Origin: Anaerolineae bacterium
Lineage (GTDB): Bacteria; Chloroflexota; Anaerolineae; Aggregatilineales; Aggregatilineaceae
DNA: 32,486 nucleotides
Direction of reading: 5' to 3'
Assembly: GCA_016926875.1 (NCBI GenBank)
Contig: JAFGNU010000084.1
Coordinates: 1 to 32,486, forward strand
This document shows, in pieces, positions 1 to 8,691 of this stretch (position 1 is the first letter of the stretch; the number at the start of each line of letters is the position of its first letter). Below the pieces are notes generated by a model, which ran no database searches, was not told the DNA's origin, and worked only from the letters and a program-made list of their open reading frames with translations. The translations under genes were made by a program, and so were the position numbers.

Positions 1-191
1 AGCGATTAGCGCGTGTCGCTGGCAGGTTCTACCTGTTCAAACCGGGCTATGGCCCTAACTGCCAATCGCTAACTGCTAACGGCTGTTTACTTAGACCAGC
101 CTGCGGTCCGGGTTGTTTTTGGAGTATGCATCTCGCGGGGGCGAGGGCCACAGCGCCCCGCCCTCGCTTTATTCAAACAGGAGATTATGCA
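1..191. other. Upstream leader of pgk, no gene recognised
   Basis: This stretch before pgk shows no convincing coding sequence. An open frame that runs in from position 126 is in frame with pgk, but it crosses a strong hairpin and lacks a ribosome site, so I treat it as leader. A 7-base inverted repeat joins positions 1-7 and 64-70; it is short and may be chance. No clear -35/-10 pair was found for pgk, so pgk may be transcribed from a gene lying to the left of the window. Confidence 0.5.
141..170 (+). terminator. Hairpin followed by short T run before pgk
   Basis: GCGAGGGC at 141-148 pairs perfectly with GCCCTCGC at 160-167 across an 11-base loop, and TTT follows at 168-170. It lies directly before the pgk ribosome site. 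It could end transcription from a gene to the left, act as an attenuator, or protect the 5' end of the pgk message after processing. The T run is short, so the terminator role is uncertain. Confidence 0.45.
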
Positions 192-1373
192 GTGAACAAA
201 AAGACTATCCGCGACATCGATCTGACCGGAAAGCGCGTGCTGATCCGGGTGGATTTTAATGTGCCGGTCAAGGATGGCGCCGTCACCGACGATACGCGCG
301 TGCGCGCAGCCATCCCCACGCTGAAGGCTATATTGGAACAAAAACCGCGCTACATGGCGCTGATGTCTCACCTGGGCCGCCCGAAGGGTGAGGTCAAACC
401 TGAATTCTCGCTGCGCCCGGTGGTGCCGGTGCTGGCCGAGCTATTGGGTGTTGACGTGGCATTCGCCGAAGACTGCGTCGGCGATGCGGCCCGGCAAGCG
501 GCAGAGGCACTGCCCGAAGGTGGTGTGCTACTGCTGGAAAACACGCGCTTCCATGCCGAGGAGACGAAAAATGACGAGGCATTCGCCAAGCAACTTGCCG
601 AGTTGGGCGACGTATATGTTAATGACGCGTTCGGTTCGGCACACCGCGCACACGCTTCTACCGAGGGCGTTACGCGCTACCTGCCGGCGGTTGGTGGCTT
701 CCTGATGGAAAAAGAACTGGACTACCTGGTCAATGCTGTTGAATCACCCAAAAAGCCGTTTGTGGCGATCCTGGGCGGCGCCAAAGTCTCGGACAAGATC
801 GGCGTGATCGAGTCGCTGCTGACCAAGTGCGATAGGCTGCTGATCGGCGGCGGCATGGCCAATACGTTCTTCAAGGCTCAGGGATGGGCAGTAGGCGACT
901 CGCTGGTTGAAGACGACGCAATCGAGACGGCCAAGAAGCTGCTGGAAACCGGCAGCAGTAAGCTGTTACTGCCGGACGAGGTCGTGATTGCCGACGCATT
1001 CGACAATGACGCCAACACGCAGGTGATCGCGATCAAGGACGGCGTGCCGGACGGCTGGCGTATCCTGGACATCAGCCCTGGCGCGGTCGAGGCGTTCCGC
1101 GAGGTTCTCAAGGATGCGCAGACCATCATCTGGAACGGGCCGATGGGCGTATTTGAGATGGATAACTTCGCCAAGGGCACCTACCAGATCGCCGAAATCC
1201 TGGCCGAATCCAGCGCCACAACCATCATCGGCGGTGGCGACTCGGCAGCAGCTGTGAAAAAAGCCGGTCTGAGCGACAGGATGTCACATATTTCGACCGG
1301 CGGTGGGGCCAGCCTGGAACTCCTGGAAGGCAAGGCGCTGCCGGGAGTTGTTGCACTGCAAGACCGGGACTAG
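192..1373 (+). CDS. pgk: Phosphoglycerate kinase
   Basis: Cytosolic glycolytic enzyme that moves phosphate from 1,3-bisphosphoglycerate to ADP. The start is GTG at 192, giving 393 residues, the normal family size; AGGAGA at 179-184 sits 7 bases before it, while an ATG further up at 126 has no ribosome site. Visible family motifs in order are [10 protein letters not shown] near the N-terminus, the substrate loop [25 protein letters not shown] at the domain hinge, WNGPMGVFE, and the nucleotide loop [13 protein letters not shown] followed by [16 protein letters not shown]. All are intact. The gene is followed by a terminator and then by a Ser/Thr kinase gene and tpiA, so two glycolysis genes bracket the kinase. 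A pgk-tpiA pairing is common in bacteria; here the kinase is inserted. Confidence 0.97.
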   Translation: MNKKTIRDIDLTGKRVLIRVDFNVPVKDGAVTDDTRVRAAIPTLKAILEQKPRYMALMSHLGRPKGEVKPEFSLRPVVPVLAELLGVDVAFAEDCVGDAARQAAEALPEGGVLLLENTRFHAEETKNDEAFAKQLAELGDVYVNDAFGSAHRAHASTEGVTRYLPAVGGFLMEKELDYLVNAVESPKKPFVAILGGAKVSDKIGVIESLLTKCDRLLIGGGMANTFFKAQGWAVGDSLVEDDAIETAKKLLETGSSKLLLPDEVVIADAFDNDANTQVIAIKDGVPDGWRILDISPGAVEAFREVLKDAQTIIWNGPMGVFEMDNFAKGTYQIAEILAESSATTIIGGGDSAAAVKKAGLSDRMSHISTGGGASLELLEGKALPGVVALQDRD

Positions 1374-1393
1374 CATCCGGCGCAGCCTGATGT

Positions 1394-1430
1394 CCGGCGG
1401 GCTGGCAGGCACCTGTCCCCGCCGGGTTTT
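1394..1430 (+). terminator. Rho-independent terminator after pgk
   Basis: CCGGCGGG at 1394-1401 pairs with CCCGCCGG at 1418-1425 and is followed by G and TTTT at 1427-1430. The stem is 8 bp and GC-rich, with a 16-base loop that itself holds CAGG and CCTG. It lies about 20 bases after the pgk stop, which fits termination of the pgk message. Confidence 0.65.
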
Positions 1431-1443
1431 ACAACCGAGTTAC

Positions 1444-1470
1444 ATCCTGTTATTCTCGTGATAACAGGAT
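1444..1470. promoter_or_regulatory. Perfect 10-bp inverted repeat, candidate operator upstream of kinase gene
   Basis: ATCCTGTTAT at 1444-1453 and ATAACAGGAT at 1461-1470 are exact reverse complements separated by 7 bases. The arms are AT-rich against a GC-rich background and no T run follows, so an operator bound by a dimeric regulator is more likely than a terminator. The repeat covers the place where the -35 element of the kinase promoter would lie, which suggests that the bound protein controls access or replaces a poor -35. Confidence 0.55.
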
Positions 1471-1472
1471 TA

Positions 1473-1503
1473 CACTATAATTTAACGCAAGTCGATTATA
1501 GTG
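1473..1503 (+). promoter_or_regulatory. -10 box TATAAT inside a second perfect inverted repeat
   Basis: CACTATAAT at 1473-1481 and ATTATAGTG at 1495-1503 are exact reverse complements with a 13-base spacer. The left arm contains a consensus -10, TATAAT at 1476-1481, so the expected transcript start near 1488 falls between the arms. The best-spaced -35 is only TTCTCG at 1453-1458, which is poor. The layout fits a regulated promoter for the downstream kinase gene (start at 1520). By symmetry the other strand also carries TATAAT at 1500-1495. Confidence 0.55.
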
Positions 1504-1519
1504 CATCTTAGGGGCGGCC

Positions 1520-3328
1520 ATGTCTTTTGCCATTGGAAACACCGTAGGCCCTTACCGGATCGTTGAGCAGATCGGGCAGGGTGGTATGGCAACGGTTTTT
1601 AAAGCCTACCATGCCAACCTGGACCGGTTCGTCGCGTTCAAGGTGCTGCACCCGGCTTTCAAAGAAGACCCCAGCTTCCTCGAACGCTTCAAGCGCGAAG
1701 CCCAGATCGTCGCCAGGCTGGAACATCCCTCTATCGTCCCGGTGTACGATTATGCAGACGTGGCCGGGCAGCCCTACCTGGTGATGAGGTTCATCGAGGG
1801 CGAAACGTTGAAAGCGCGGCTCAAGCGCCAGCCGCTTTCACTGGGCGAAACAATCGAGATGCTCGACGTAGTTGCCGATGCGCTGAGCTACGCACACCAG
1901 CAGGGTATCCTGCACCGCGACATCAAGCCGTCCAATATAATGCTGGATAAGACGGGCACGCCGTATATCGCAGACTTTGGCCTGGCGCGGATCGCCCAGG
2001 CGGGCGAATCAACGCTCAGCCAGGACATGATGCTCGGCACACCGCAGTACATCTCGCCGGAGCAAGCCAAAGGGCTGCATGACCTGGGGCCGGGCACGGA
2101 CATCTACTCGCTGGGCGTGGTGCTTTACGAGGTGGTGGTTGGGCGCGTGCCGTTCAGTGCCGATACGCCCTACGCTATCATCCATGACCATATCTACAAG
2201 CCGCTGCCACTGCCGACCCAGGTCAACCCGGCGGTCCCTGTCGAAGTCGAGCGCGTGCTGCTCAAAGCGCTGTCAAAAGAACCACAAGACCGGTATGCAA
2301 CGGCAACCGAAATGGTAGAGGCCGTTAAACAGGCGGTGCAAGGTTTCGAACTGACAGAGATAACGTCGGTTAGCTACCGGCCTCAAAGCGTTTCGCCCAG
2401 CGCCGCAACGGCAGCCGATACCGCGCCTGACGCGGTTTCACCGCGCCCCACACCGGCCTATCCCGCCGTGCCATCCCCTGTTGCGCAGCCAACCGGCAGC
2501 TCGGCCAGCCGCCGGGCAAGGCGCCGCCGGGCCAACTTGTGGATACTGGGGGGCATTGGCGCGCTGCTGCTAACCTGTCTGACCGGGTTGTTTGTCCTGG
2601 TGGCGGCTGTCTCCGATCCAGAACTCCAGCCCTGGAACACACGCGATACGGTCGACGCCGAGGAACCAGCCGAAACCGTCGAACCGGATACAGCGCTGCT
2701 CCCGGCGGACATGTCGCTTGGCGAAGCACAAAGCATGATAGAGGCCCATCCAGACGATCCAGGCGCACACATGATCCTGGCCCTGGCGCAAAGCCAGGAC
2801 GGTGATTTGCGCAGCGCTTTCACCAACATCGTTCGCGCTGTCGATCAACTGGATGCATCGCCAGAACTGATCGCTGAAACTGCCCAACGCGCCGCCGACA
2901 GTGCAAACTTTGGATTCGCCATCATGCTGTACCTGGAAGTCCTGGGATGCGAAGACCTGTCGCCAGAGCTGCGCAACGAGGCAGGCGAGGCCCTGTACAG
3001 GTACATTCAGGAATATCCGAACGCCGTTGCCCTGGTAACCAATGAGATGCAAGAGTACCGTCCAAAGACGGCGATGGCTTATACCATGTTTGCGCTGGCC
3101 AAGCTGCAAACCAACACCATTCTCAGCCGCCGCCAGGCATTAAACAGCATCGAGAATGCGCTGAGCCTGGATGACTCGCTGGCCGAGACGTACCTGGTGC
3201 GCGGCCTGTACTACCTGACAACAAACCAGATCGACAGAGCGCGGGCCGACTGGCAGCAGGCGCTCAACTTCCCCGACGCGCCCGACTGGGTGCTGCGCGA
3301 AGTGAACCGGCTGCTGCAAGAAGTATAA
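1520..3328 (+). CDS. Membrane Ser/Thr protein kinase with outside helical-repeat domain (PknB type)
   Basis: Hanks-type kinase of 602 residues. The kinase domain covers about residues 10-275: glycine loop GQGGMA at 19-24, ATP lysine K41 in FKVLHP, catalytic HRDIKPSN with D134 and N139, DFG at 152-154 and SPE at 179-181. All catalytic residues are present, so it should be active. A Pro/Ala/Thr-rich linker and a run of arginines lead to one membrane helix at about 340-364. The last 240 residues lie outside and look like TPR-type helical repeats, with no PASTA modules. AGGGG at 1510-1514 lies 5 bases before the ATG. It sits between pgk and tpiA and has its own promoter region with two palindromes. 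A role in sensing outside proteins or cell-wall state is inferred; the ligand and substrates are unknown. Confidence 0.93.
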   Translation: MSFAIGNTVGPYRIVEQIGQGGMATVFKAYHANLDRFVAFKVLHPAFKEDPSFLERFKREAQIVARLEHPSIVPVYDYADVAGQPYLVMRFIEGETLKARLKRQPLSLGETIEMLDVVADALSYAHQQGILHRDIKPSNIMLDKTGTPYIADFGLARIAQAGESTLSQDMMLGTPQYISPEQAKGLHDLGPGTDIYSLGVVLYEVVVGRVPFSADTPYAIIHDHIYKPLPLPTQVNPAVPVEVERVLLKALSKEPQDRYATATEMVEAVKQAVQGFELTEITSVSYRPQSVSPSAATAADTAPDAVSPRPTPAYPAVPSPVAQPTGSSASRRARRRRANLWILGGIGALLLTCLTGLFVLVAAVSDPELQPWNTRDTVDAEEPAETVEPDTALLPADMSLGEAQSMIEAHPDDPGAHMILALAQSQDGDLRSAFTNIVRAVDQLDASPELIAETAQRAADSANFGFAIMLYLEVLGCEDLSPELRNEAGEALYRYIQEYPNAVALVTNEMQEYRPKTAMAYTMFALAKLQTNTILSRRQALNSIENALSLDDSLAETYLVRGLYYLTTNQIDRARADWQQALNFPDAPDWVLREVNRLLQEV

Positions 3329-3373
3329 TACCCAACACGTTTACCTTGACGTTTTTAGGAGGAAGTTCGTTCA

Positions 3374-4144
3374 ATGCGTATACCCATCATTGCCGGTAAC
3401 TGGAAAATGTACAAAACGCCGCAGGAGGCGGTTGATTTTGTGCAGGCAATCAAAGACAGGCTGGCGGCCTATCCGCAGGCTGAGCGCGTGATCTGTCCGC
3501 CCTACGTGGCGCTGGCGGGCGTTCAGGCAGCGCTGGACGGCACCGAAATCGCGGTTGGTGCCCAGGACGTTCACTGGGAAGAACAGGGTGCTTTCACCAG
3601 CCAGATCGCGCCGAATATGCTCGAAGGACTGGTCAAGTACGTCATCATCGGCCACTCCGAAACCCGCGACCACCAGGGGGTGACAGACGAGATGGTTAAT
3701 AAAAAAGCCAAAGCCGCGCTTGCTCACGGGCTGCGCCCGATCATCGCAGTTGGCGAAAGCCTGGAGATCAACGAAGCGGGCCAGACCCGCGAATTTGTCG
3801 GCAAGCAGGTACACGCCGCGTTCGACGGCATCCCGGCCAGCGACCTGGCTAACGTTGTCATCGCCTACGAACCGATCTGGGCGATTGGCACCGGCAAGAG
3901 CGCCAGCGGCGAGCAGGCCAATGATATTATTGGCATGATTCGCGGCATCATTGCCGAACTGTATGGGGATGAGCAGGCGAACGCCATGCGCATCCAGTAC
4001 GGCGGCAGTGTCAAGCCGAAAAACATGACCGAGTTTATGAGCCAGCCCCACATCGACGGGGCGCTGGTTGGCGGCGCGTCCCTGAAAGAAGATGCGTTTG
4101 TCGATCTGGTGCGTCTTGCCGTCGAGGCCAAAGGGCTGAGTTAG
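3374..4144 (+). CDS. tpiA: Triosephosphate isomerase
   Basis: Glycolytic TIM-barrel enzyme, 256 residues, that interconverts dihydroxyacetone phosphate and glyceraldehyde 3-phosphate in the cytosol. Catalytic residues are visible: N9 and K11 in GNWKMYK, H94 in IIGHSETR, and E166 in AYEPIWAIGTG just before flexible loop 6. The phosphate-binding GGSV and VGGASL segments are near the C-terminus. AGGAGG at 3357-3362 sits 11 bases before the ATG. Two usually well-kept positions differ: the loop normally written GHSERR reads GHSETR, and the usual CVGE reads AVGE (A125-G127-E128 region), so the conserved cysteine is alanine. The gap to the kinase gene is only about 45 bases, so both are probably on one transcript. 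Confidence 0.96.
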   Translation: MRIPIIAGNWKMYKTPQEAVDFVQAIKDRLAAYPQAERVICPPYVALAGVQAALDGTEIAVGAQDVHWEEQGAFTSQIAPNMLEGLVKYVIIGHSETRDHQGVTDEMVNKKAKAALAHGLRPIIAVGESLEINEAGQTREFVGKQVHAAFDGIPASDLANVVIAYEPIWAIGTGKSASGEQANDIIGMIRGIIAELYGDEQANAMRIQYGGSVKPKNMTEFMSQPHIDGALVGGASLKEDAFVDLVRLAVEAKGLS

Positions 4145-4150
4145 CCCAAT

Positions 4151-5659
4151 GTGATGCATCTCAGCGACCTGCTCACACCCTGGATACTGCTGGCAGCGGT
4201 CCTTATCCCGCTGGTGTATGCAGAAAAGTGGATTCACAGCCACCTCTACGGTGTGGGCTGGTTGCTGACGAATGAAAACCGCAGCGCGACCGTCCTTTAC
4301 TACCTGATCCTGTTCCCCGGCGTTTTTGTCCACGAATTCACCCAATACCTGATGGCCGGGGCGCTGAACGTTGCCACCAAGCGCATGATGGTCTGGCCGG
4401 AAGCCCAGGAAGACGGTACGCTGCGCCTGGACTTCGTCCAGATCAAAAAAGCGAACCGGGTCCAACATGCGATCATTGGGGCCACACCGCTGATCGCAGG
4501 GATGGGCGTTGTATGGCTTATCAGCAACCGGGTGTTGAACCTGGAAGATTTCCTGACCGCGCTGGGCACCGGGGAGGTGAACCAGATCGGCCCGGCGATC
4601 CGAAATCTGGGCAGCACGCCTGACTTTTACCTGTGGCTCTACCTGATGTTTGCCGTCAGCAATGCCATGTTCCCCACCCCCGCCGACCGCAAGGGTTGGC
4701 CGCTGTTGATCGGCCTAGCGGCTGTGGGACTGATTTTCCTGGTTGTGATCGGTGTGGGTGATGTGCTGCTCGAAACGTTCACCGGCCCGGTCGCTCACGG
4801 CGTGAACCTGCTGACAACCGCCTTTGGCACGGTGCTGGCGGTCGAAGTGGTGGCGATCCTGGCCATCGGGTTCTTTGAGGAGATATTGGAGCGGACCACC
4901 AAGCGAAAGTTCCAGTATTCCCAGCCATCACCGCCGCCGCCCACGCGTAAACCCGGCTCGAACCTGCCTCTGCCGCCGGGCGAGCCGCTGCCGTCGATCT
5001 ACAATCTGGAACTGCCGGTGCCCGATCCATCCGAGAAAGACAAGCTGGCGGCCCAGGCCAAGCGGGCGCGTGTGCTCTCGCATCCTGATATGCCTGCCCG
5101 GCCCGGTGTCCCAGCCACACCGTCTGCTGCGCCACCTGACACAACGACGAAAGAACGCGAACCCGCCCTACCGTCTCGTCCCGAAGCCAAGCCCGCCGAA
5201 GCGGCGGACCGCCTGGCCCCGGCGTCACCATTACCTCAACGCGCCGAGCGTGCGCCAGCCGGTCAGGCGCCGGAAAAAGAAAAAGCCGCGTCGGCGACCA
5301 CCAGCCCTTTTCGATCACCAGACCGTTCCGCGCCGGGAACACAGGTACAATCGCCTGGGTTTGAACACGCTACCCCCGGTCCAGAGCGCCGGACAGACCG
5401 CGTCTCTCGCCCGGCACGGTCGCCTTTCCAGATACCGCGTCCCTCCGAAGAAGAAGCGAGCGCAGCCGACGAAGAACAGTCAACCGGCGCGTGGCGGTCG
5501 CCTGTGTCACCGGGACTCCGGCCTGCCGGGTGGCGCAGCAGCGCGCCAGAAGACTCTGGTTCCCGCTCACCGTTTATCCTGGATGATGATGGCGAGGACG
5601 TTGACGAAGACGATTACGAGGATGAACTGGAATACACCGACTTTGACGACGCGCCATAA
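4151..5659 (+). CDS. Membrane protein with degenerate M50-like motif and disordered acidic tail
   Basis: Protein of 502 residues I cannot name firmly. The first 250 residues hold about five hydrophobic segments. Residues 61-65 read HEFTQ within a hydrophobic stretch, like the HExxH zinc motif of site-2 (M50) proteases but with the second His replaced by Gln; NAMFPTPADRKGW at about 171-183 recalls the second conserved segment of such proteins. From about 255 onward it is Pro/Ala/Ser/Arg-rich and surely disordered, ending in an Asp/Glu-rich tail of some 25 residues. The start may be GTG at 4151 or ATG at 4154; neither has a good ribosome site, and the gene begins 6 bases after tpiA, so coupling is likely. 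Its gene lies tail to tail with the next one, 13 bases apart. Protease function is doubtful. Confidence 0.75.
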   Translation: MMHLSDLLTPWILLAAVLIPLVYAEKWIHSHLYGVGWLLTNENRSATVLYYLILFPGVFVHEFTQYLMAGALNVATKRMMVWPEAQEDGTLRLDFVQIKKANRVQHAIIGATPLIAGMGVVWLISNRVLNLEDFLTALGTGEVNQIGPAIRNLGSTPDFYLWLYLMFAVSNAMFPTPADRKGWPLLIGLAAVGLIFLVVIGVGDVLLETFTGPVAHGVNLLTTAFGTVLAVEVVAILAIGFFEEILERTTKRKFQYSQPSPPPPTRKPGSNLPLPPGEPLPSIYNLELPVPDPSEKDKLAAQAKRARVLSHPDMPARPGVPATPSAAPPDTTTKEREPALPSRPEAKPAEAADRLAPASPLPQRAERAPAGQAPEKEKAASATTSPFRSPDRSAPGTQVQSPGFEHATPGPERRTDRVSRPARSPFQIPRPSEEEASAADEEQSTGAWRSPVSPGLRPAGWRSSAPEDSGSRSPFILDDDGEDVDEDDYEDELEYTDFDDAP

Positions 5660-5672
5660 CCTGTGAGAACGT

Positions 5673-6761
5673 TCAGATCGTCACCGGCGGGTCGCCCGGC
5701 TCAATGTCACCTGGCCGGTCATCAAGCGGAGTGCGGCGGCTTAACACCACAAATCCCACCACGATCACCGCCGCCATGACCAGCAGCGCGATCAACTTGT
5801 AAAAGCGGCTGGCCGTCACCAGGGCAATCGCCCCAAACATTGCACAAAACACGTAATAGCCGAGCACGATCTGGCGCGGCGACAGCCCCAGGTCCAGCAG
5901 GCGATAGTGCACATGACCGCGATCACCTTTGGTCGGGTCGCCTCCTGTGCTGACGCGCCGCACAATCTGCCACACCACGTCCAGCAGGGGCAGCCCCATC
6001 ACCAGCAGCATAGTTGCCATTTTCGCCCCGCCGATGATACCCAGCACGCCCATTGTATAGCCCAAAAACAGCGAGCCGCTGCTGCCCATAAACACCCGCG
6101 CAGGCGGAAAATTGAACGGCAGAAAGCCCAGCACAGCCCCCAGCAGCGCCAGCGGCAGCAGGCTCACGCTGACCTGGTCTAATCGAAACGCCGCGTGGAT
6201 GAAGATCGTCAGCGCCGCCACCGCGCACACACCCGCCGCCAGCCCGTCCAACCCGTCCAGCCAGTTGACGGTGTTCATCATAACGCCCAGCCAGAACAAC
6301 GTCAGCGTCACGGTGACCACATAGGGCCATTCCGGCGTCAGGTTGCCGGTCAGGGGATTGTTGAACTGCTCGATAAAAATCAAAAACAGCACGGCAACTG
6401 CCCCGGCCACAAGCTGCGCGATGTACTGCGGCAGCGCGCCGAACTCGTACCTGTCGTCTAGCAGGCCGAACACGAACAGGCATATGCCGCCGATCAACAG
6501 GCCGGTCAGCCGGATGACTTCTTTATCATCCGTCCGGACAACGGGCAAAAACTGCGCCAGGATCGCGGCCACCGTAAACGACGCCATCAGCGCCAGCCCG
6601 CCAAACTTGGTTACCGTGCGCGGGTGAAGATGCCTGCCCCTGGGCACGTCCACGATCCCCAGCCGCAGCCCCCAGCGCCGGGCCAACGGCGTCAGTGCCA
6701 GCGACAGCCCAAATGAAACCCCAAAGACGATAACAAACGACAACACGTGTTTGACAGGCAT
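5673..6761 (-). CDS. WecA/TagO-type undecaprenyl-phosphate sugar-phosphate transferase
   Basis: Multi-pass membrane enzyme of the MraY/WecA family, 362 residues, which loads N-acetylhexosamine 1-phosphate from a UDP-sugar onto undecaprenyl phosphate to begin a surface glycan. Visible signatures are PRGRHLHP and KFGGLAL near 40-57, the metal-binding LLDDRYEFG with D102-D103, NWLDGLDGL at 166-174, the SSGSLFLGY loop, and the basic GDRGHVHYRLL loop that resembles the HIHHRL motif of WecA rather than MraY. About ten membrane helices are evident. GAGGTGA lies just before the ATG. It follows upp on the same strand with an 85-base gap. WecA versus TagO substrate use cannot be told from sequence alone, so no symbol is given. 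Confidence 0.9.
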   Translation of the reverse strand: MPVKHVLSFVIVFGVSFGLSLALTPLARRWGLRLGIVDVPRGRHLHPRTVTKFGGLALMASFTVAAILAQFLPVVRTDDKEVIRLTGLLIGGICLFVFGLLDDRYEFGALPQYIAQLVAGAVAVLFLIFIEQFNNPLTGNLTPEWPYVVTVTLTLFWLGVMMNTVNWLDGLDGLAAGVCAVAALTIFIHAAFRLDQVSVSLLPLALLGAVLGFLPFNFPPARVFMGSSGSLFLGYTMGVLGIIGGAKMATMLLVMGLPLLDVVWQIVRRVSTGGDPTKGDRGHVHYRLLDLGLSPRQIVLGYYVFCAMFGAIALVTASRFYKLIALLVMAAVIVVGFVVLSRRTPLDDRPGDIEPGDPPVTI

Positions 6762-6846
6762 ATCACCTCACATAGAGTGAGCCACACCCGGTCCGGCAGC
6801 CAACCGGAAAGACCGGCGCGGCGGCGGCACAAAAAACGCTGCCGGA

Positions 6847-7476
6847 TCAGCCGGTGCCAAACTGGCGGTCGCCCGCATCACCCAAACCAGGGACGATAAA
6901 CCCGTATTCGTTCAGGTGATCGTCCACCGCCGCCAGGTAAAGCTGCACGTCCGGGTGCGCTTTGGTCAGCGTTTTGATGCCTTCCGGTGCGGCGATCAGC
7001 CCTACAAACTTGATGCGTTTTACGCCCCAGGCTTTCAAGATGTCAACCGCTGCCGTGGCCGACCCGCCGGTTGCCAGCATGGGGTCCAGGATCAGGCACA
7101 CCTGCACGGTGGGTTCAACCGGCAGCTTGTTGTAATACGACACCGGGCGGAGCGTATGCTCGTCCCGGTAAATACCCAGGTGCCAGACCTGGGCGCCGGG
7201 GTTCATCTCGTGGATACCATCCACCATGCCCAGTCCGGCGCGCAAAATCGGGACCAGGCCAACATCTTCCTGCAAAATATAGCCCGGCGCTTCCGCCAAT
7301 GGCGTTTTGACGGCGTATTCCGCCAGCTTCAGATCGGCCATAGCTTCATAGCCAAGCAGCATTGCCAATTCGCGAATCAGCTCACGGAATTTTTTATGCT
7401 CGGTGGTCGTATCGCGTAACAGCGTCAGCTTATGCTTGACCAGGGCATGATCAGAAACATGCAGGTTATCAGACAT
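6847..7476 (-). CDS. upp: Uracil phosphoribosyltransferase
   Basis: Pyrimidine salvage enzyme that makes UMP from uracil and PRPP in the cytosol. The ATG at 7476 is preferred because AGGAGG lies about 7 bases upstream and yields 209 residues, the family norm; a longer open frame up to 7632 would cross its own promoter. Motifs seen are the RAGLGMVDG segment, the PRPP loop [13 protein letters not shown], and the C-terminal uracil site [14 protein letters not shown] ending the protein. It is divergent from ruvB and followed by the WecA-like gene. A consensus-like promoter is visible in the gap. Confidence 0.96.
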   Translation of the reverse strand: MSDNLHVSDHALVKHKLTLLRDTTTEHKKFRELIRELAMLLGYEAMADLKLAEYAVKTPLAEAPGYILQEDVGLVPILRAGLGMVDGIHEMNPGAQVWHLGIYRDEHTLRPVSYYNKLPVEPTVQVCLILDPMLATGGSATAAVDILKAWGVKRIKFVGLIAAPEGIKTLTKAHPDVQLYLAAVDDHLNEYGFIVPGLGDAGDRQFGTG

Positions 7477-7508
7477 TCGTTCCTCCTGAGGGTACATTCG
7501 CGCCGCAA

Positions 7509-7536
7509 ATTGTAACGTCACATGCCGGTCTGTCAA
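7509..7536 (-). promoter_or_regulatory. Sigma-70-type promoter for upp
   Basis: Reading the - strand, TTGACA (7536-7531) is separated by 16 bases from TACAAT (7514-7509). The transcript would begin about 25 bases before the upp ATG at 7476, just enough to include the AGGAGG ribosome site. The full -35 consensus makes this a strong call. Confidence 0.75.
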
Positions 7537-7585
7537 CGTGCCCTCAAGATCGAATGCGTGCGGCAGCCCGGCCCCCAGGCCAGTC

Positions 7586-7614
7586 TTTACCTTCTGCGCC
7601 CGGCCCGGTATACT
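7586..7614 (+). promoter_or_regulatory. Promoter for ruvB
   Basis: TTTACC at 7586-7591 and TATACT at 7609-7614 are 17 bases apart and lie about 35 bases before the ruvB ATG. Together with the upp promoter they fill the divergent gap between the two genes. No SOS-box-like palindrome was recognised beside it. Confidence 0.55.
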
Positions 7615-7648
7615 CCACAGGACGATACCCAATCAACAGGAGTCTTGA

Positions 7649-8674
7649 ATGTCCGACGCAGATCGCATGGTGAGCGGAAAAAAACGGGCGGAAGATCGAC
7701 AGGACAACGCGCTGCGCCCGCGCCGCCTGGACGAGATGACCGGCCAGGACCGCGTCGTCGAAAATCTGCGTATCCTGATCGAAGCTGCCAAAGCCCGCCG
7801 CGAAGCGCTGGACCATGTGCTGCTGTATGGCCCGCCTGGTTTGGGCAAAACCACCTTTGCGCACGTGATCGCCAACGAAATGGATGTGAATATCCGCATC
7901 ACCGCCGGACCATCCATTGAGCGCGCGGGCGACCTGGCTGCGATCCTGACCCACCTGCGCGAGAGTGATATTCTCTTTATCGATGAGATTCACCGCCTGG
8001 GTCGCGCCGTCGAGGAAGTGCTATACCCGGCAATGGAGGATTTCGCGCTGGACATTGTGATTGGCAAAGGCCCTTCTGCTAAAAACGTCCGGCTAAACCT
8101 GCCGCGTTTTACGGTCATCGGCGCGACAACCCGCCTGGCCCTGCTGACGGCCCCGCTGCGGGCGCGTTTTGGCGCGGTGTATCGGCTGGACTTCTACGAT
8201 CAGGCGGCAATGGAAACAATCGTCGAACGCGCTGCCGGGCTGCTTGACGTACCCATCGAGCTGGACGGCATACGCGAGATCGCCAGCCGGGCGCGCGGCA
8301 CGCCCCGTATTGCACTGCGGCTGCTCAAGCGCGTGCGGGACTACGCCGAAGTCCGCGCCGACGGTATCATCACAGGCGACATAGCCGACCAGGCGCTTGA
8401 CCTGCTAGATATTGATGAACTGGGATTGGACGACATCGACCGCCGCGTGCTGCGCACCATCATCGAGAAATTTGAAGGCGGGCCGGTCGGATTGGAAACC
8501 ATCGCGGCCTCGATCAGCGAAGAATCCGATACCATCATGGATGTATACGAACCATACCTGCTCCAGCTTGGCTTTTTGGAGCGCACGCCGCGCGGGCGTA
8601 TGGCGACCCGTCTGGCATACGAGCACCTCGATATTGACAACAACCGCCCGCCGCGCCAGGCGTCGCTGTTCTAA
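7649..8674 (+). CDS. ruvB: Holliday junction branch-migration helicase RuvB
   Basis: AAA+ motor of 341 residues that drives branch migration at Holliday junctions with RuvA and hands them to RuvC. The sequence shows Walker A GPPGLGKT at 61-68, Walker B IDEIHRL at 111-117, sensor 1 IGATTR, the arginine-finger region [11 protein letters not shown], sensor 2 [15 protein letters not shown] and the winged-helix end [24 protein letters not shown] lies 5 bases before the ATG. ruvA and ruvC are not nearby; ruvB heads a run with a DUF2905 gene and queA, an association of ruvB with queA that is common in bacteria. Confidence 0.98.
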   Translation: MSDADRMVSGKKRAEDRQDNALRPRRLDEMTGQDRVVENLRILIEAAKARREALDHVLLYGPPGLGKTTFAHVIANEMDVNIRITAGPSIERAGDLAAILTHLRESDILFIDEIHRLGRAVEEVLYPAMEDFALDIVIGKGPSAKNVRLNLPRFTVIGATTRLALLTAPLRARFGAVYRLDFYDQAAMETIVERAAGLLDVPIELDGIREIASRARGTPRIALRLLKRVRDYAEVRADGIITGDIADQALDLLDIDELGLDDIDRRVLRTIIEKFEGGPVGLETIAASISEESDTIMDVYEPYLLQLGFLERTPRGRMATRLAYEHLDIDNNRPPRQASLF

Positions 8675-8691
8675 CAACCGGTTATTCAAGC

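Noticed and set aside
3371..4468. Long open frame of about 365 codons on the - strand opposite tpiA and the next gene
   Set aside because: It is antisense to two well-supported genes, has no family motif or ribosome site, and open antisense frames are common in GC-rich DNA.
6788..6816. Inverted repeat CCGGTC/GACCGG in the leader of the WecA-like gene
   Set aside because: Short GC-rich arms are frequent in this sequence and no T run or promoter is linked to it.
7477..7632. N-terminal extension of upp by 52 codons
   Set aside because: It would cover the upp promoter and AGGAGG site; family length fits the start at 7476.
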